A stretch of DNA of 64,000 bases from Archilochus colubris (Eukaryota; Chordata; Aves; Apodiformes; Trochilidae). The notes under the pieces are model-generated. The model saw only the letters and a list, made by a program, of their open reading frames with translations, searched no databases and was not told the DNA's origin. The position numbers and the translations under genes were made by a program. Each line of letters opens with the position of its first letter. Within the stretch, counting starts at the first letter, position 1. Positions 11,101 to 25,754 of this stretch are shown here, piece by piece. The stretch spans positions 11,034,609-11,098,608 of the forward strand of contig CM041084.1 of assembly GCA_023079485.1 (NCBI GenBank), read 5' to 3'.

Positions 11101-14100
11101 CCCAGGAAAAACCCTGTGGGTCTGAGGCAGAGGTAGCAGCAGGCAGCTGGCTGAGGAAGACTGGGTAAGGCCAGTAATATCTGTACCAAAGTATTTTGCC
11201 TTCACTCTCTGATTGCTATCCACTAGTTTAAGAAAGACCTCCACACAGGAAAATAATCTTTTGGCCAGGTTTTCAGCAAAGAAATCTTTTACACATAGAC
11301 CAGAAATAAATTATTTTGACTGAGAATCCCATTGGAGTAGCTGGGACTCTAGGAAATCAGAGACTTCACTTTCTTCCTTCCCTCCTTACCCTGCAGGTCT
11401 TTCTATTACACACCCCATAACTTGTAGGACTGCAAAGCCTTGGAGGAAATCTGATGAGAACAGCTTTTACCAGGAGACTTTTATTTTACATTCAGTGAAA
11501 CAGAAAATCAGGGTCAATTTAGATAGAATTTGATTGATAGTGCTTACACTCAAAGCCAAAGCTAGACAGCACAAGCCAGGCACCTGAGAGGCAACCCAAT
11601 TTTAGCATCATTTGATTTAAACTTCATAGGACATTGCAAGTCTGGGCACATTTTTTTTCTGAGTGTTTTAGCCTGACTCCATCAGGGTCAAACAAATAAA
11701 ACTTTATTTGAAAATTCCTTACTTGTCTACTTCTGTTTGCCTTAGTACAAAATTGATTTGACAGAGATTTCTGAAACCCCTTTTTTTCCTGCAGGGATTA
11801 ATTCTGGTGGGACTTTGTATGTTACATTTTTTTACAATCTCTGTTGGCTGTGAAAAAGCACTATTGCACCTATGGAAATGACCATGTCACTTGATTCTGT
11901 AGTTGCTGTCATTTTTCTGTGAATATAGAAAGAGCAAAGTACCATAGGCTTAAACTGGTGCATGACGGAAGAACTCAAGGCTAGATTTTTGTTTGCTTTA
12001 AAAAACATCAGACATTTGTACCACCTCCATTATTTTAGGCCAAGCAAGAAATGGGAGAGCTAGGAGATGAATGGAGTATACAAGAATCAATCTGTAACCC
12101 TTGAGTCTGTCCTCTGATAGGATTATATCCTGGATGTCTCTCCCAGCTGTACCCCAAAGTGGCATTCAAATCCATGTTGCAAGTGGCAGCCACACCAACA
12201 AGGAGGGAAAGAGAGATGTCTCTGCCTGCCTGGAATGGTACAGCCCCTCAGAGAGGCTCTGGGCAGCAGGCAGCTTGTTTTCACTCTGCTGCCAAGCCCC
12301 CTTCCTTGTCTGGGTGCATGTGGTCTGTTCCCTGAGTAAATGGTAGCTGAACTGAAACAATTTATTAACCATGGAAAGGCAGGAAGATATTTTAGGTTCA
12401 CTGCACCAATAAGAATCTCTTTTAATGTAACATCACTTTACGGCAGATGTAAATCTTCAAAAACTCTCCGCATTTTTATGAACAGAATGAATACATTCAT
12501 GCAAATATGAGCTGTTCTTCTGAAGTCACATTTATGAAATCCCCATAAATTTCCTGAAGGTTTGCTGCACTGGCATACAACAATGAGCCACCAGCAGTTT
12601 TCATAGCAGCAATCACTATTTTTGAGACAAGCATGAGACATATTTTGTAAGATGCTTTATGCCTTCCTCTAGCTTAAGGTTTTTATTCCTGCTTCAAAGA
12701 TCACCTATGAGGTACCCAGGGCTGGTGTTTGAAATCCCATTTGTTTTGGTAACAGCAGAAGAAAAATAAGCAACAGTAGGTAATGCTTGGCTGATTCTAT
12801 TAGCCAGTGTAACATTGAGGACAGTCTTCAGTCACAGGTATGGAGCTATATCACATTTACTAAGTGATATCCCTAAAATAGAGGGCTGATCTTGTGATTC
12901 CTTATGTGGAATGTCATACACAGGCACTTAAATTTTCTCTGCTCCTGTGACTTCCATGTGCCACATCCTTGTCCCTGGAATATTACCAGAATCTTTATGG
13001 AGATGGTTAAACTATTAAGACTTAAGGTTCTTATGGGAGCAGCCAGAAGGGAACCTTGGTCATATTGGAACTGACAGGAAATCTGTTATCAACAACAGTG
13101 AACCCAGCCTTTTATCATCTCCCAAGACAAATATGCTGGTGGGAAGTAACACTTCATTTGAGACTTCCAAGAGCATATTTTAAATTGCAATGGCTTTGAG
13201 AAGGTAAAAAAAAAATCAGTCCTAGAACTCCTGGTGCATCCAGGTACATCTAAATTTCCCCTAAGGATGGGACAACTTGAATTAATTTCAGATTTTACAT
13301 CCTTCATTTAAAACAGCTATTTAATTTATATTAAAAGGTTCTATATTCTGGGATGGAAATACAGCTGCTTCAAGTAACTCTGCAGCATGTTGATTTATTA
13401 CTGACCATATACTCCTTCAAGGAGAAGATCCCTTAAAAAGACATTCTACACCCAGCTCCATATTTCTTGCTACATAGCACTTAATATTAATCTCACCATA
13501 TCTGAATCCATGAAATTTGTGAGGAAAAAATGGAAAATCAAGTAATTACATATTTGGATAAATACATTTGCAGGATTTAATGATTTGTGTTCACATGAAT
13601 AAACTACTGTGCTGTTTGCTGTTAGAAATGTTAAGAGGAAAGTTAACTATCTGAAAAGCATCTCTTCTGCATAAATTGAGAAATGAAAAGATTTTCAAGT
13701 TTCCACTTCTACTTTTCTGAAGCTATATATAACTGTCAGTAAAAATAAGCTTAGGATCTACCTGAAGAGAAAAAAAAAGCAACTGACAAAAAACCCAGAA
13801 GGGAAAAATATTTATTTTTGCTGAGAGTCTTCATACATTTGCTTTTTAAGTGATAAAAAGAAGCCTTCCAGTTGTACTTTTTCTATTAAATTTGAAATTG
13901 GATGAACTCTGGTTAGCATAGCTTTTCACCAACTTTAATACTGCTTTTGTTCACACAAAACTGCACTTTTTAAATTCCAGTGAGCACTTGCAGACACAGG
14001 AAAACCTGACTTAGTATTGAAACAAGTGTAAGTTCCATAGCTGTAGCTCACATTAATTTTTAAGGAGGTATCCTAACATTTCCAGTCGAAATCTTATTGA

Positions 14101-14230
14101 ACTGAACTCTAGTAGTAAATCAGACATGGATGGTGGTGGTGGTAGAGTCTGACTCTCTGAAGAGAAAAAAGCAATAGAAAGTTTTCTAAAACTATATAAA
14201 CAAACAGTCAGTATTGTTAATGGAGACAAA
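11101..14230. other. Unique non-coding sequence
   Basis: No recognisable gene or repeat; short frames only. A short A run lies at about 13207-13216. Confidence 0.6.
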
Positions 14231-14284
14231 GTTGATCCTCTTTTATTGCAACCCTACCAATTCTGTGATTCTATCATTCTATTT
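14231..14284 (+). mobile_element. Short CR1 3' end remnant
   Basis: The block GTTGATCCTCTTTTATTGCA, ACCCTACCAATTCTGTGATT and CTATCATTCTATTT matches the CR1 pattern 'gatctc...cttccaaccct...attctgtgattctatgattctat'. Only the last fifty or so bases are recognisable, and the upstream boundary cannot be set. Confidence 0.65.
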
Positions 14285-17200
14285 CAAATCATAAGTATAT
14301 TCAGCTCAAAAAAGATCCAGCTATGCTGAAGCAAAGGTTGCACAAACTCATAACTTCTGCATGGTTTTGCCATCAGTGAAGGACCATGAACCATAGGATC
14401 TCACGTATGAGTTACATGTGGATTTTTGGGACCAATAGGTATCTAAATAAATACCTAAAACTGAAAATGTTGATAACCTAATGCCCAATAATGTTCTTCA
14501 ACAGACTGTACTGTCCAAAATCAAGGTCTGAGTTTAGGTACCAGCCATCTGCTACTTTGTGCAGGACTCTGCCATTGTGACTCCTAATGCTGTTGACAAT
14601 TAGGAGAAAAAGACTCAATTAGAAGGAAAAACTACTTTTCCTTTTTGGACACCACATCTTTTCTTGTCTCTGATTTTTCAGTAAATACTTTGTGAAAAAA
14701 TAAATGGGGATAGCTGATGGCTGGGTGTGATTTCTCATGCTGGGCAGGCATGTGATTCATTGCTGTATCCCATTTTTCCCATGGGAGGAGAATTCATGCA
14801 GTTAAACAAATGACCTGAGGTCTTTCTCCACCAGGGCAGTTTGAAATTCATGAAATTCATGATCATATATAATAAGAAAAGGTAAAATGGGATACGGACC
14901 ATTAGTAATACCATCAGCTCAGCAAAATCAGGGAGCTATCCTTACCGCCACACACAAGCTCGATGTAGTCCACTTCCAACAGTGACCTTACAGAAGAGCT
15001 GTAATTTAAATAAATAACAAGACTTTTTTCAGAGCTATACAGCTCCTAGGCATCACTTAAGTTGTGCATATGTCTATACAATACAATAGTCTCCGATGTA
15101 CTAATTGTTACTGGAGGATCAATACTTTAAAATAATTTATTCCTTGCTTGCAGCAATGTCTATTTTGGCCTAAAAGCAGCTGAGTAGTGGGAAATAAACA
15201 AAACTTGAACACACCTTAGACTCTTAGCTGTTCATAAATGACACATTAAACAGCCATTTGAAATGAGCAATCTCACTGAATCAATCTTCTCACCACTTTC
15301 ACCTGAAGACCTGAATTTAAAATAATAAAATCTCCTTGCAAATGTGTGTTACTGGGATATGGTCAGGCCATTTCTAAAATAAAATATTGTTATACCTGCT
15401 GTGCTAAGATGGATTATTCTCTTTTTATTGCCTCAATAAGAAAAAAAGAAAAAGCAAGAAAAAAACCACTAAATAGACAAACAAGATAAAAATTCCAAAC
15501 AAAATGCATCTCTAATTAGGGATTTCTGTGGCAAAATGTATTCTAGCACAGTATATGCTGAACCGTGGTATTTTAGTATATATACTGGAAATACTTGATA
15601 CATAGTGTTAATAAAATATGATGCACTGAAATAAAAAAAAGGTTTTTATTGCTGTGAACACAAGCCAAATTCTGTCAGTTAAACATGTTGAATCAAGCAG
15701 ACTGGTGACAAATACTTCTTCAGTACAGAACTTTAATGAACAAAACTCCCTTCACAGTGTGACAGCCTGGTGTTTAAGCTTCCTTGGTGGTGTCAGTTGA
15801 ATCACTGCTAAGTATGAACTGTCAAGTCTAGCAGACAAGTGTAAGACTGTGTGGTTGTTACCTGGTTTCATTTGTTATAGTCTGGTTAAAAACAGTCCCA
15901 CACACCACTTTCTCCAAATACATAGGGGAGGGAATATCTGTGATCATGGAAATAAAATTACATTCCTCCCCTTTTGTACACAGCTCATATAATTTGCTTT
16001 TCATAGTATGGATCCTATTATATCCCTTTCAATGAACTACAGGAAGGAGTGGGTTTTTTCCCTGGTTACTTAGAAGGGCTCATGCAAAACAAGTTAACAT
16101 TTTTGATGTGATGGTTAATTTTAGAATTTACTGCTGCTCATAATTTATTGCTATTATACAATTCCTATTTTTAGAAGACATCTAAGATAATAAATCCTCA
16201 TTTACATTCATATCGTCTGTCCCTGGATCTGAAGAAACATCTTAATCTCAACAGAAACTGAGATGATGCTGAGTGTCTTGTCCCCCTGTATTACACTCTC
16301 ATGTTCTCAGGTTCTGAGCAGTGTAATTTTGCCACAGCTGAGGGAATCACCTGCCTTCCCTCCCACTGCTAAGTAGGGCAAATGGCAGGAGGTGTTCATC
16401 CCGTTACAGGTCAGAAGTCAGCTGGGTCACTAGCAGGACATTTTGATGCACTCTGGCAAAACCTATGGAGCAGAAAATCCAGTAGGAAGGCTTCCAGGTG
16501 CCCAATATTGCAAACAGTGTTTGTGTTTGTGCACAATATAATGCAGAAGAGAAATGTGCACTACAAATTGTGGAGTACTTTGACCAACGAGAGGCAGACA
16601 GTGAATATTTAATTTGCCTTTCATGTGCAGTAGGGAGAACTGCTATTTGTGTGGTTAAGAAGCTGGAGGTTATTAATAAACTGGATACTTAGCTCTTACA
16701 AGATCTTATACAACATTATCATACAGAACAGTGACAGAAACTCCTCAGAGCCCTGCATGTTATGTTCTGCAAGTTCAACCTGTTTAATTTGATTTCTGTG
16801 ACTGTTTCCTTTCATACTGAAAGAAAAACACAATAAATGTTGAAAAGTCTCAGTGGCCACACTAAATATTGAGAGCAGTTCTTTTTATTCTGGAAATCAT
16901 TCTCTCTATTCACTTCTAGAGGAAATACTGGACCATGTCCTCCCAGTGGTGAGCAGAAACTCCCCTGGACATGTCACTGACAGGAGCTGGGCTCAGACAA
17001 AGAGGTGGTCCCGGTGATTTCACAGGCATCTTCCATCCATAGATTTCAGCCCCATCTGGGTGTTGCTATTTATTGTACCATTGCCAGAATCTTGACAGAA
17101 AGAGAGGAAGCTCCACTGACACAGCAGATGAGAAGATCCTCCCAAAATGTTTTAGCACAACTACTCATGTAGTTTCCTGCCCATAAAAACACATTTCTTG

Positions 17201-20200
17201 ATAGACTAGGGATGTATTGCTGTGCTCATGCTCACGCTGAAACAGTAGCTTTCCAGGAGCTGTAATAAAATTTTACCTGTAAACAGAGGAAACAACAGGA
17301 ACAGAGGAGGGCTGGCAGCAGTTTGATGTCTCAGACTAAAAGATTGCATAGAAAAGTGCCCAGGAATGGACCACAGCTCAGCTTCTGACATGTATGAAGC
17401 TGCAAAATACAGGGACCATGAACTCATCAGCCTCTGTGAGCAGGTTTTACAATGCACACACTCAGAGGACAGTAGCTACAGCAATGCTCCCTGGATAGGC
17501 CACAGTAAGATCATGTAGGGGATGCAGGATACATCCTTACTAGCCTTGCCCAAATACTGAGTCAGACCAGGGGGTGAAGGACAAGAGTGGTTACATATGG
17601 TACCTACAGCAAGAAAATTATGGTATGAAGTTAGAGAGTTGATTATCTCCCCAATGGACAAAGAGGTTATCTATAGCAAACAAGAGCTTGAAGGGGTCAT
17701 TAATTACTTCAAAAGAGTTGAAATGACATGTATTGACTACTATATCCTATTCTGGAACAGCACTCCTATAAATCATAAAAAGGGGACAATCTCCTTAAAG
17801 GAAACACTACTGAATTTCCTTGGGATAAACTCCTGATAACCATAGGTAGTCCTAAAACATTTTGTTCCTCTGCTCATATCTTTCCAAGTCTTATTCAGAC
17901 AGGAAACTTTAAAAATGGAAAAAAAAATCATTGTAATCCAAGTAGAGACTAATATTATATTCTAATGGTAAAATAATGTCTAGACTGCAATAAATTATAC
18001 AAAAACAGCATTAGAAAACCTATCTAAGATTTTGAATTATCTGAGGTGAAGCACAGAGTTATAAGTTCATAAATTATAAGGAAACTTCTGTTGGCAACAT
18101 AAGTAACATTTAAACCATAGAGTTTAAACTCAGTTTTTACTGAAGAAGAGCTGAAAAAGAGGAAAGAGAAAGTGGAGAAAGTACAGCCTCAGATAAAGCA
18201 ATTATCCAAGGGCTGTGTGGGGAATGACAGTCACCTACATTCCAAATGTAGGTTAGCAGGCAAGTGGTGCCAGCCGTGAGCCATGGATAATACTATCTCT
18301 TAGCAAATCAAACTATGGAAGCCTCTGGATCCCAGAGTATCCGATATAATAAAAACCAAAGTGAACGTGCAAGTGAGAACAAGCTCCAGAATAAAGGGGA
18401 CAGATTTTTTCATTTCCCTTTGCATGTGGCCCTGAAGAATCTAAGCTGATACAGATATGCTGATTCACACTTGCTAAGGTACAAATGGCACCTCCTCAGT
18501 GGGGTTTGATGAAAATTTCATGGTACCTCTGAAGCCTTAATCCTAAGAAAAGGCTGACCATGACCTGAGCAATGCACTCCTGTAAGCTGATGCTGCAGGG
18601 TCAAAAGAGCATGTGCTGCAAATGCCAGCTGTTCTCTGAGGGCTCCCACTACACCTGAGAGGGTGATTCACCACTTGGCCTTTCTCTAATATTGAAATAC
18701 CAGTGAGAAAAACCCTGGCAGTGCAAGACAGAGGCTGGCAGTGCTACCTTTAACTCATGTCACTTTGAACTGATGTTCCCACCTGTCCCGAGGGACACTG
18801 CAAGCTGCCAGCCTGAGGGACTGAGCTTTCCCTCCACCACTCCCCACTGCTGCCAAAAGAAGGCCTTGTCATCTCCTCACCTCTCTTCTCCCTCCTGCTT
18901 GACTCTGACAACTCAGTGCTCTGAAACTCCAGGGAAAGGTAAAAATCTCCAATCTGGTACCGGCACTGTGCTTCTGTTTCCCTAATAAGCTTCAGGTAAA
19001 GTATGCCTGTAGCTTGCTGAGCTTCTTGAGCTGGTAGGTGGTTATAAACTAAAAGCTTAATAGAAAATATACTGCATTACTGAGCATAGATCTGTTTCTA
19101 AAGAAAAACAAAGCTAAAAGGGCTCAGACAAAGCAAACAGGTTTTCCCTGGCTGGAAGACAGAGACTTAGTTTAAACTGGTGCCTTCAGAAGACAGCAAG
19201 ACCCACATCTACAAACACATTTTCTACTTCATTTCTACAACAGGTTTAACAAGGGGTTTCAAAACATGAGTGTAAATCTTACCCCACTGAATCCAGGATA
19301 AAACTGCTCAGGTTCACACCTATGAAGTTACATACATGATGTTCTATGTGGTGTGCATTTATCCATTGATCTATATAGAATATTTTGGAATAAAAGTGAA
19401 TTAAATCTTATCCTGCCCTGGACATGTAAGTAGGATTAAACACATCGTACTTGTAGCCCGTCTAAGTCCAAAAGAAAATATGAGGGCTGTCCTGCCCACT
19501 TTTGGCAGAAGACAGCTTCAAATTGAGAGTATCTATATTTCTATTTCAGGTTGATGAGATTTTGGCAAGGGTCATCAGTCTCTCAAAACCTCTCCTAATT
19601 CTCCATCATGCTTTACTTGAATTTTGAATATTAAAACATGCATTCATGGATGCAGGCTAGAGAAGTTTTCATTCTGCAAGCAAAAATCTGCCCTTTCCAG
19701 GTTCCCAAACTCAATTGATTAAGCCTCTAAGATGGAAATACTTTTTAGAGAATCTTTGGTTCAGATTAGATTTAGAAAAGGCTGGACAAACTTTGAAGCT
19801 CATTGTTAAAAGTTAGCGACCTTGATATGTGCCTTCAGATGCTGTGAAAGAGGAGAGAGAGTTCATACTCCTGATAAGTGGTCTTTTTAAAAATAAACAC
19901 CAAGCGGTAAGGAAGTTACTGTTGCATTTAAATTACCTATTTATTTAAAGTAACCTTCAAGACCTGATATTTACTTTTGCTTGAATGTAATTTATCATGA
20001 GAAAGAAAGTTGCATGTTAGAGAGAATACACAGACATTTAGCTATTTTTCCAATTTATTAGTGTAAATATTTTTATTATCAACTGCTTTGTTGATTAGCA
20101 GCTTGCCATGAAGGAGGAAGCTACAGAATATTATAGAACACAATTTGTCTTTTAGTATACAAAAGACGAGAAAGCTGACACTGAATTTCTGGCCTCAAAT

Positions 20201-23200
20201 ATGTCTTTTTTTCAATAACACTGACAGAATTTTATCTTTCTAGAGCTGAGCAGTATCTGCCAACAGAAAAGCTCCTTAAATAAAACAACAACTGAATATA
20301 ACCATTTTTCCCTCAGTGAACTATGAGCTGTTGCAATGATCCCTGCCGTGTGATGATGCCACGCAGCGGTGGCTCACAGGGATTGCTTCCATATTTGTGA
20401 TGGGTTTGTACCTTCCTAAATTGCTATTAAAAGTGTCCTGTGTTTAGGCAGAAAGCTTCCTACCAGATCATCACTGGGTGCTGGAAACCTTTTGTGCAGG
20501 GTTCTAAATATGCCTTTGTTTATGGGGTGTCTGGAGTGATGGTACAAAGTGAGATCAGCAGAAGGAGGGGAAGGGCTAAGGTGCCAAGGGTGCAAGACAA
20601 AGCACTGTATGAAGAGCACAGCAATATTTTTCCAGTCCTTCTTTATCACATTTGAAAATTGCTTGGGAATCTGCTTTATGGTCTACTTTACTTTACTTCT
20701 TCTGTTCTATTTTGTTCTTGTTTCATACACATTCAGAATCGGGCTAGTTGAAGATCTGCGTCTCCATGACACAGGTTTTGTCCAACAGCTTTATGCCTTC
20801 TCCTGTGCTCAAGAGCACATTGTGAGAGATGTGGAAGCCTTGAGACTGCTGGCATTTCTCAAAAAGCTGTCATGCTTGTCCCTGGGGCAGCAACTGGGAA
20901 TGACCTGAGTGTTCTGCAGCCAGAGCAAATCCCACTCCCATCAGTTTCTGAGGAGGACTTCCCCACGCAGGTTGATGCTGATGGGGACTGACAGCAGTGG
21001 CACTGTGGAGTGAAGGGTGAAGAAGGGGGATTTACCTGGGGTGGATGTTGTTGCAGGCAATCAGTATCAGCTGTCCTTGCTTTTTATCTCACATCCTCCC
21101 AAGATACACGTATTTGCAGGTGATGTTCCGCATATTTTTGTTGGGTAAAGAAAAGCAGGAAGGACTTGAATCTTTCCTTCTGGACATAATCTAAGTTTCT
21201 GGGCTCTCTCCAGAATTGAAGTCTTTCTAAATACAAGTAAGACTTTGGAGACTGAGCACAGTCCTTGCTTCAATAGATTTCTTCTGTCCCTTCAAATTGT
21301 ATGGAGGTCTGGGAACTCAGGGCAGTATTTGAAACAGTTTCTATGAGTACTGCTGATCACCACAACTAATCTAGCAGCCAGCTTCAGAAGGCAACACTTG
21401 GGTTGCCTCTTATCAGAGGCTTCCAGGACAGGGAGAGGAGAAGCATAGAGACTATGCTGGCACTGGCAGCAGATGATCTGAATCAGGATCACAGTGACCC
21501 TATGACAGGACCTAGTGGTTAAACGGAATAATTTCTGGAAAATTTCAAATCCATTTAAAAGCCAGCAAATGGCTCTCAAAATGTGAAGGCTAGATAGAAT
21601 AAGTTTTAACATGTTTTCCATGAAGGATCAGATCAATTTTCTTCTATATAAGGTATTTGATTTTACAAGGAATAAAAGCACTCCCCTTTTTCTATCACTT
21701 CTGCCTTACCCCCCCTCAGAAACCTATGATAGCTGTGTTTTCCCTTCCTCCCATTTCCTAAGTTCTCCCATGCCCTCTTGTCCTATAAAATTTTTGACAT
21801 AAAAGGTATTCATGTATTAGAGAGGCTGCAGGACTAAGTTTGACTCAACAAGCATCCTAAGTTGAAACACTTGAAAGAGTCTGCTAAAGAGGCCCTTCTT
21901 CCCCCCCTCCTTTTTTTTTATCCTGTAGAGGGAAGAGCTGCACCACATGATTTTCACAGGTACAATTTATTTACAAGAAAAATCCACATCCTGCTTATCC
22001 ATACAGCCAGCTGACAGATGCTTGTTAGCAGGTGAAATGAAGGCTACTTGTTAAAGTGCATCTGCTTCAATATTTTTTTTGCCAGCTGCATATCAGACAC
22101 CACCTGGCAGGAATTTATTCATTAGATATTACTTTAAAAAACAGTAATGTGATGAATTCAAAATGCTAATTTGGAATGTTTTAAGGAGGAGGTAATTGAT
22201 GAGGAAATACAATGCTAATTTTCTGTGACTGGTATTGCTGCTGGCTATAATATTTGATTACATTTCTAGGTTCACAAATGAAACAGTCATTATCATTCTG
22301 AAATAATAAAATAGCAAAAATCCCTTCCCATATTTATTAGTAAAGTACATGGTGGATTCTAAGTCACAAAGCCTCAGCTGAACTTAGATGGAAAGTTAAG
22401 CTCCTGTTAATAGCTGGAGAAAGCACCTGTATTCTTTGTATTAACACTTCATCTCATCATAATTTGAGTATTTGAAGATCTCTTAAGGGAATTGTTCACA
22501 ATGCCTTCATTTTACCTTCCTGGGGTTGTATTTTTAATGAGGCTGCTTGCCCTTTTCTCAGTTTATTATAAGTAAAGATGATATTGTTGGAGTAAATTTG
22601 CATATCTGTAAGCATAAGTAAGTTTCATCCAAGTTATAAAACCCAATCCTAGGCAATTACCCTAAATAGAAAATTTGTGTTTAAGAGAAGTGTATCGTGT
22701 ATAAGTATTTGAACTGGAATAAATGAATGCACTTCACTAGTGTTGTAAGTTTTCCTTTGCCCTTAAAAATATAACAATACTCTCTCCCACAGGATTGACC
22801 TGAATGCATATACCAGCAAGCGTGAAAAAAAAAACTCCCAGCAAAAGAGTTAATTTATAAGACTGAAATTCAGCTCCCAAAGAGCATAATTCAGTTCTGA
22901 TTATTATATTACTGGATCTCTTCTCGAATAATTAATAGATGGGATAATCTGTGATATATAATTACAAGACCAAAGAGTTTCAATCTAATTTATTGACTTA
23001 GTATTTTATGAAATGAAAGTTTATTATAAAAAAGAGGAAATCTTTGGTTTGACCTTCTCTTTCTGTAATTGATACTCCACAGATACTTTCATGTCCATTT
23101 ATTTTCTAACCATGCCATATGTGCTCTGTAAAAGTGGGTAAAGTCACATATCCTTTCTGTTATCACTTATTTACTGTAGCAGTACAGCTCCAGGGCTTCA

Positions 23201-25686
23201 ACCCATGGGAAGTTTCAAATACATGTTCTTTTCTCCTTTCTCTTTAATACGACCCCTGAGGGTAAAGCAACACCTCCTGTAAGTTGGAGGGATGTGGCTT
23301 TAGAAGTGCTCTTGCATCATGGCAAAGCAAGCAGGCACCCAGGTGTGATGTAAAGTCAAGGGAAATACTTCAGGAAAAGTGAAAAGAAAAGGTTTTCCTG
23401 AGGCTTTCAAGAGACATTTGAAAAATCCCCACTGATTTTTCCTGACAATAAAATATCTCCTCAGTTCCATGAAAAAGAGGATAAGACAACACCTCTTGTA
23501 GGCTTCAGGAGCATGGGACTAAATAAAAGGCGTTATGCTTGTCAGATTTCCAGGCATGACCTTTTTCTGGAGATGTCTCTCCTACTAGATTTTTCCTTTC
23601 AAACTTCATATAGTCCTGATGTGTTCTGAAAAAAAAAAATTGAACGATCTTACATCCACAGAAAAAGTCATATCAGGTTAAGGTTTTTGATGAAATTCAG
23701 GTCTTTTCCTCCAGGAAAGCTGAGACAGTAAACCCCAGAAAGACCAGCGGTGTAGATCCAGTCTGGAGAGAAGGATATGACTGCCCAGATCATGGCCCTG
23801 TGAGAGCTGAACAATGACAACAGGGATAGAGAAGAGGTGCTGCTTGGCCTCTTCTCTCCAGCCTGCCAGTGCTTTCTAAAGCAGCAAATATCAGGGGAAG
23901 GAATTCCCAGTTCCTCTGCAAGGAGAATACTACCTATGAGTGCATCCGAAGCTGACCGTGGGCAGAAGATATAGAGAATTTAAAATGGAAGAATTTAAAA
24001 GGGAAACACCAAGCCTCATGCCACTGGATGACTTGCTTTGCTCAAAACTGAACCCAGAGCATATCTAAGGTGGCAGCCAGGAACATGCTCAGTTTAACGA
24101 AGTCTTTTTAAGGTAAGTTTTCTTTTTTTTTGTATTCTGTCTCTCACATGCTGCCATTACAAAAATCCTCAGATAGCCCTAGGATGAAAGCCATAATAAC
24201 CTATCACTGCCTTTGGAGATTTCCTGTCATGTCCTTAATAGGTACCTGTGGCTTCTTACAATTCTCCGTAACAAGAGCAGAGGGCACCTACTACACTCAA
24301 TATCTCCTGCAAATAAATCCCATGTGCAAAGCAAGCACTTTGTACTAATCCACTGCAAGACACAAGCCTTCTAGCAGCAATAAAATGTTAAGCATTTAGA
24401 TTTCAGATTGGTAGGCATATATGATTAAGGAATGAATAACTACTGTTGTCATAAAATCTGATCATACAGTTACACTTTATTTAAAAGTATATTTATTTAT
24501 TTATATATTTATTTCAAATGCCCTTGCATGATCATCACTTCTGTGTATTTGCAGAGATCAGTTCTGCTACTACTCAAGTCACTAGTAAGGGCAAATCAGT
24601 AAGAAAAGCAGGACTGGTGTCCATAGTGGAGATCAGATATATAATTAATTAATTACTGGAAGGCATTTCTTTTAAGTATTTGGAACTTAAACTGTGCAAG
24701 AGAAACTGTAGAGACTTCTGACAAAATTAAACCAGGAAAAGATATTTTCTTTCTATATGCTTATTCATATATTCACGTTCTCATTCTATAAGCTGCTTAA
24801 TTACTGTCATCTAATTACTTAAAATGAACAAAATGTGCAGATCTGAAGAATGATAGAAAATGATTAACTTCATTTCCCAAATTATAAGACCTGGATTAAA
24901 AGTAATGTTATTTTTACCCTACTGGTTTGTAGAAATTCTAGAAATTCTCTCCACCAACTGCAAATGAAGTCAGGTCATTTGTGGATAACTACAGCTGTTC
25001 TGATGAAGATATTCAAAGGTAACATGGAGAAACAATGAAGGCAAATGCTGCTAACAGGATAGGGAATTCTGTCCTCAGAAAAACTAAGTAAAGAAAACAT
25101 TTGGAGTAAGCCAACAGTATGAGCTTCTAACTCATTTGTAAGGGTTAAAGACTTACCAGGGTTACATAAGCACTGAATAGGAAAATTGTAGTGCATGGTA
25201 TTTGATGTGGCACAGCCAGTGCCAGAGAGCTTTTGTGTGTACAGAGATGATATTTAAGCAGGTTCAAAGAAGAATTGTGGAATCAGTTCTGAGTCTAGAG
25301 AGAATGCTGTATGATAAGGGATGCAAAATATCTGGTGAATTAATAGCAAATTATAGAGTGATTTTATTGCACACTTTAAGAACCAAAAATATGTCTGAGA
25401 GAGAGAGTGTTTCTTCACCCTTGTTGACAAAGATACATAGACAAATTCTAGTCTAGAAGTTGGAAAAAAAATTCAAAACAGAACTAAACTATACTTTTGA
25501 AACAGTCAACTGGAAAAAATAAATCAAGGTAATGGGGATTTGCTGATGATTTCAAATCAAGGTTCATACATGTGTTGTAATTATTGTTGTTCCACCTAAA
25601 GCTAAAATTAATGTTGGAAATTCTTGTCATCCATTCCCAGGACCTCAGACCAGACAGTTCAGGTGAATCTCACTACACTCAAAATT
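14285..25686. other. Unique non-coding sequence, AT-rich in places
   Basis: No supported gene. (TGG)n of about five units lies near 14129-14143, just before this stretch; a purine-rich A tract lies at about 15440-15475. The zone 22050-23050 is notably AT-rich with many ATTA/TAAT core motifs. A 79-codon frame at 17597-17836 has a protein-like composition but no recognised family (see findings). Confidence 0.55.
24488..24514. repeat. (TATT)n AT-rich microsatellite
   Basis: TATATTTATTTATTTATATA followed by TTTATTT, a short interrupted tetranucleotide array. Confidence 0.8.
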
Positions 25687-25754
25687 AAGACAATCTGATA
25701 TTTTGCTCTTAGTTTTGTTTAAGACAATCTGGTATTTTATGCTTAGTTTTGTTT
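25687..25754. repeat. 34-bp tandem duplication
   Basis: Two adjacent 34-base units (25687-25720 and 25721-25754), both beginning AAGACAATCTG and ending TTAGTTTTGTTT. They differ at only a few central positions. A simple local duplication; no coding or regulatory role is visible. Confidence 0.85.

Noticed and set aside
10825..11244. 139-codon minus-strand frame as a possible host gene
   Set aside because: Residues in its middle are the CR1 ORF2 C-terminus (VVESPHMEIFKTQMDMVLEN), so the frame is mobile-element residue extended by chance.
20549..20908. 119-codon frame with a hydrophobic stretch resembling a membrane segment
   Set aside because: The hydrophobic run comes from a T-rich stretch (TTTACTTTACTTCTTCTGTT); no family recognised and no supporting context.
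24488..24514. TATA-like strings as a promoter
   Set aside because: They belong to a TATT microsatellite and have no associated gene or initiator.
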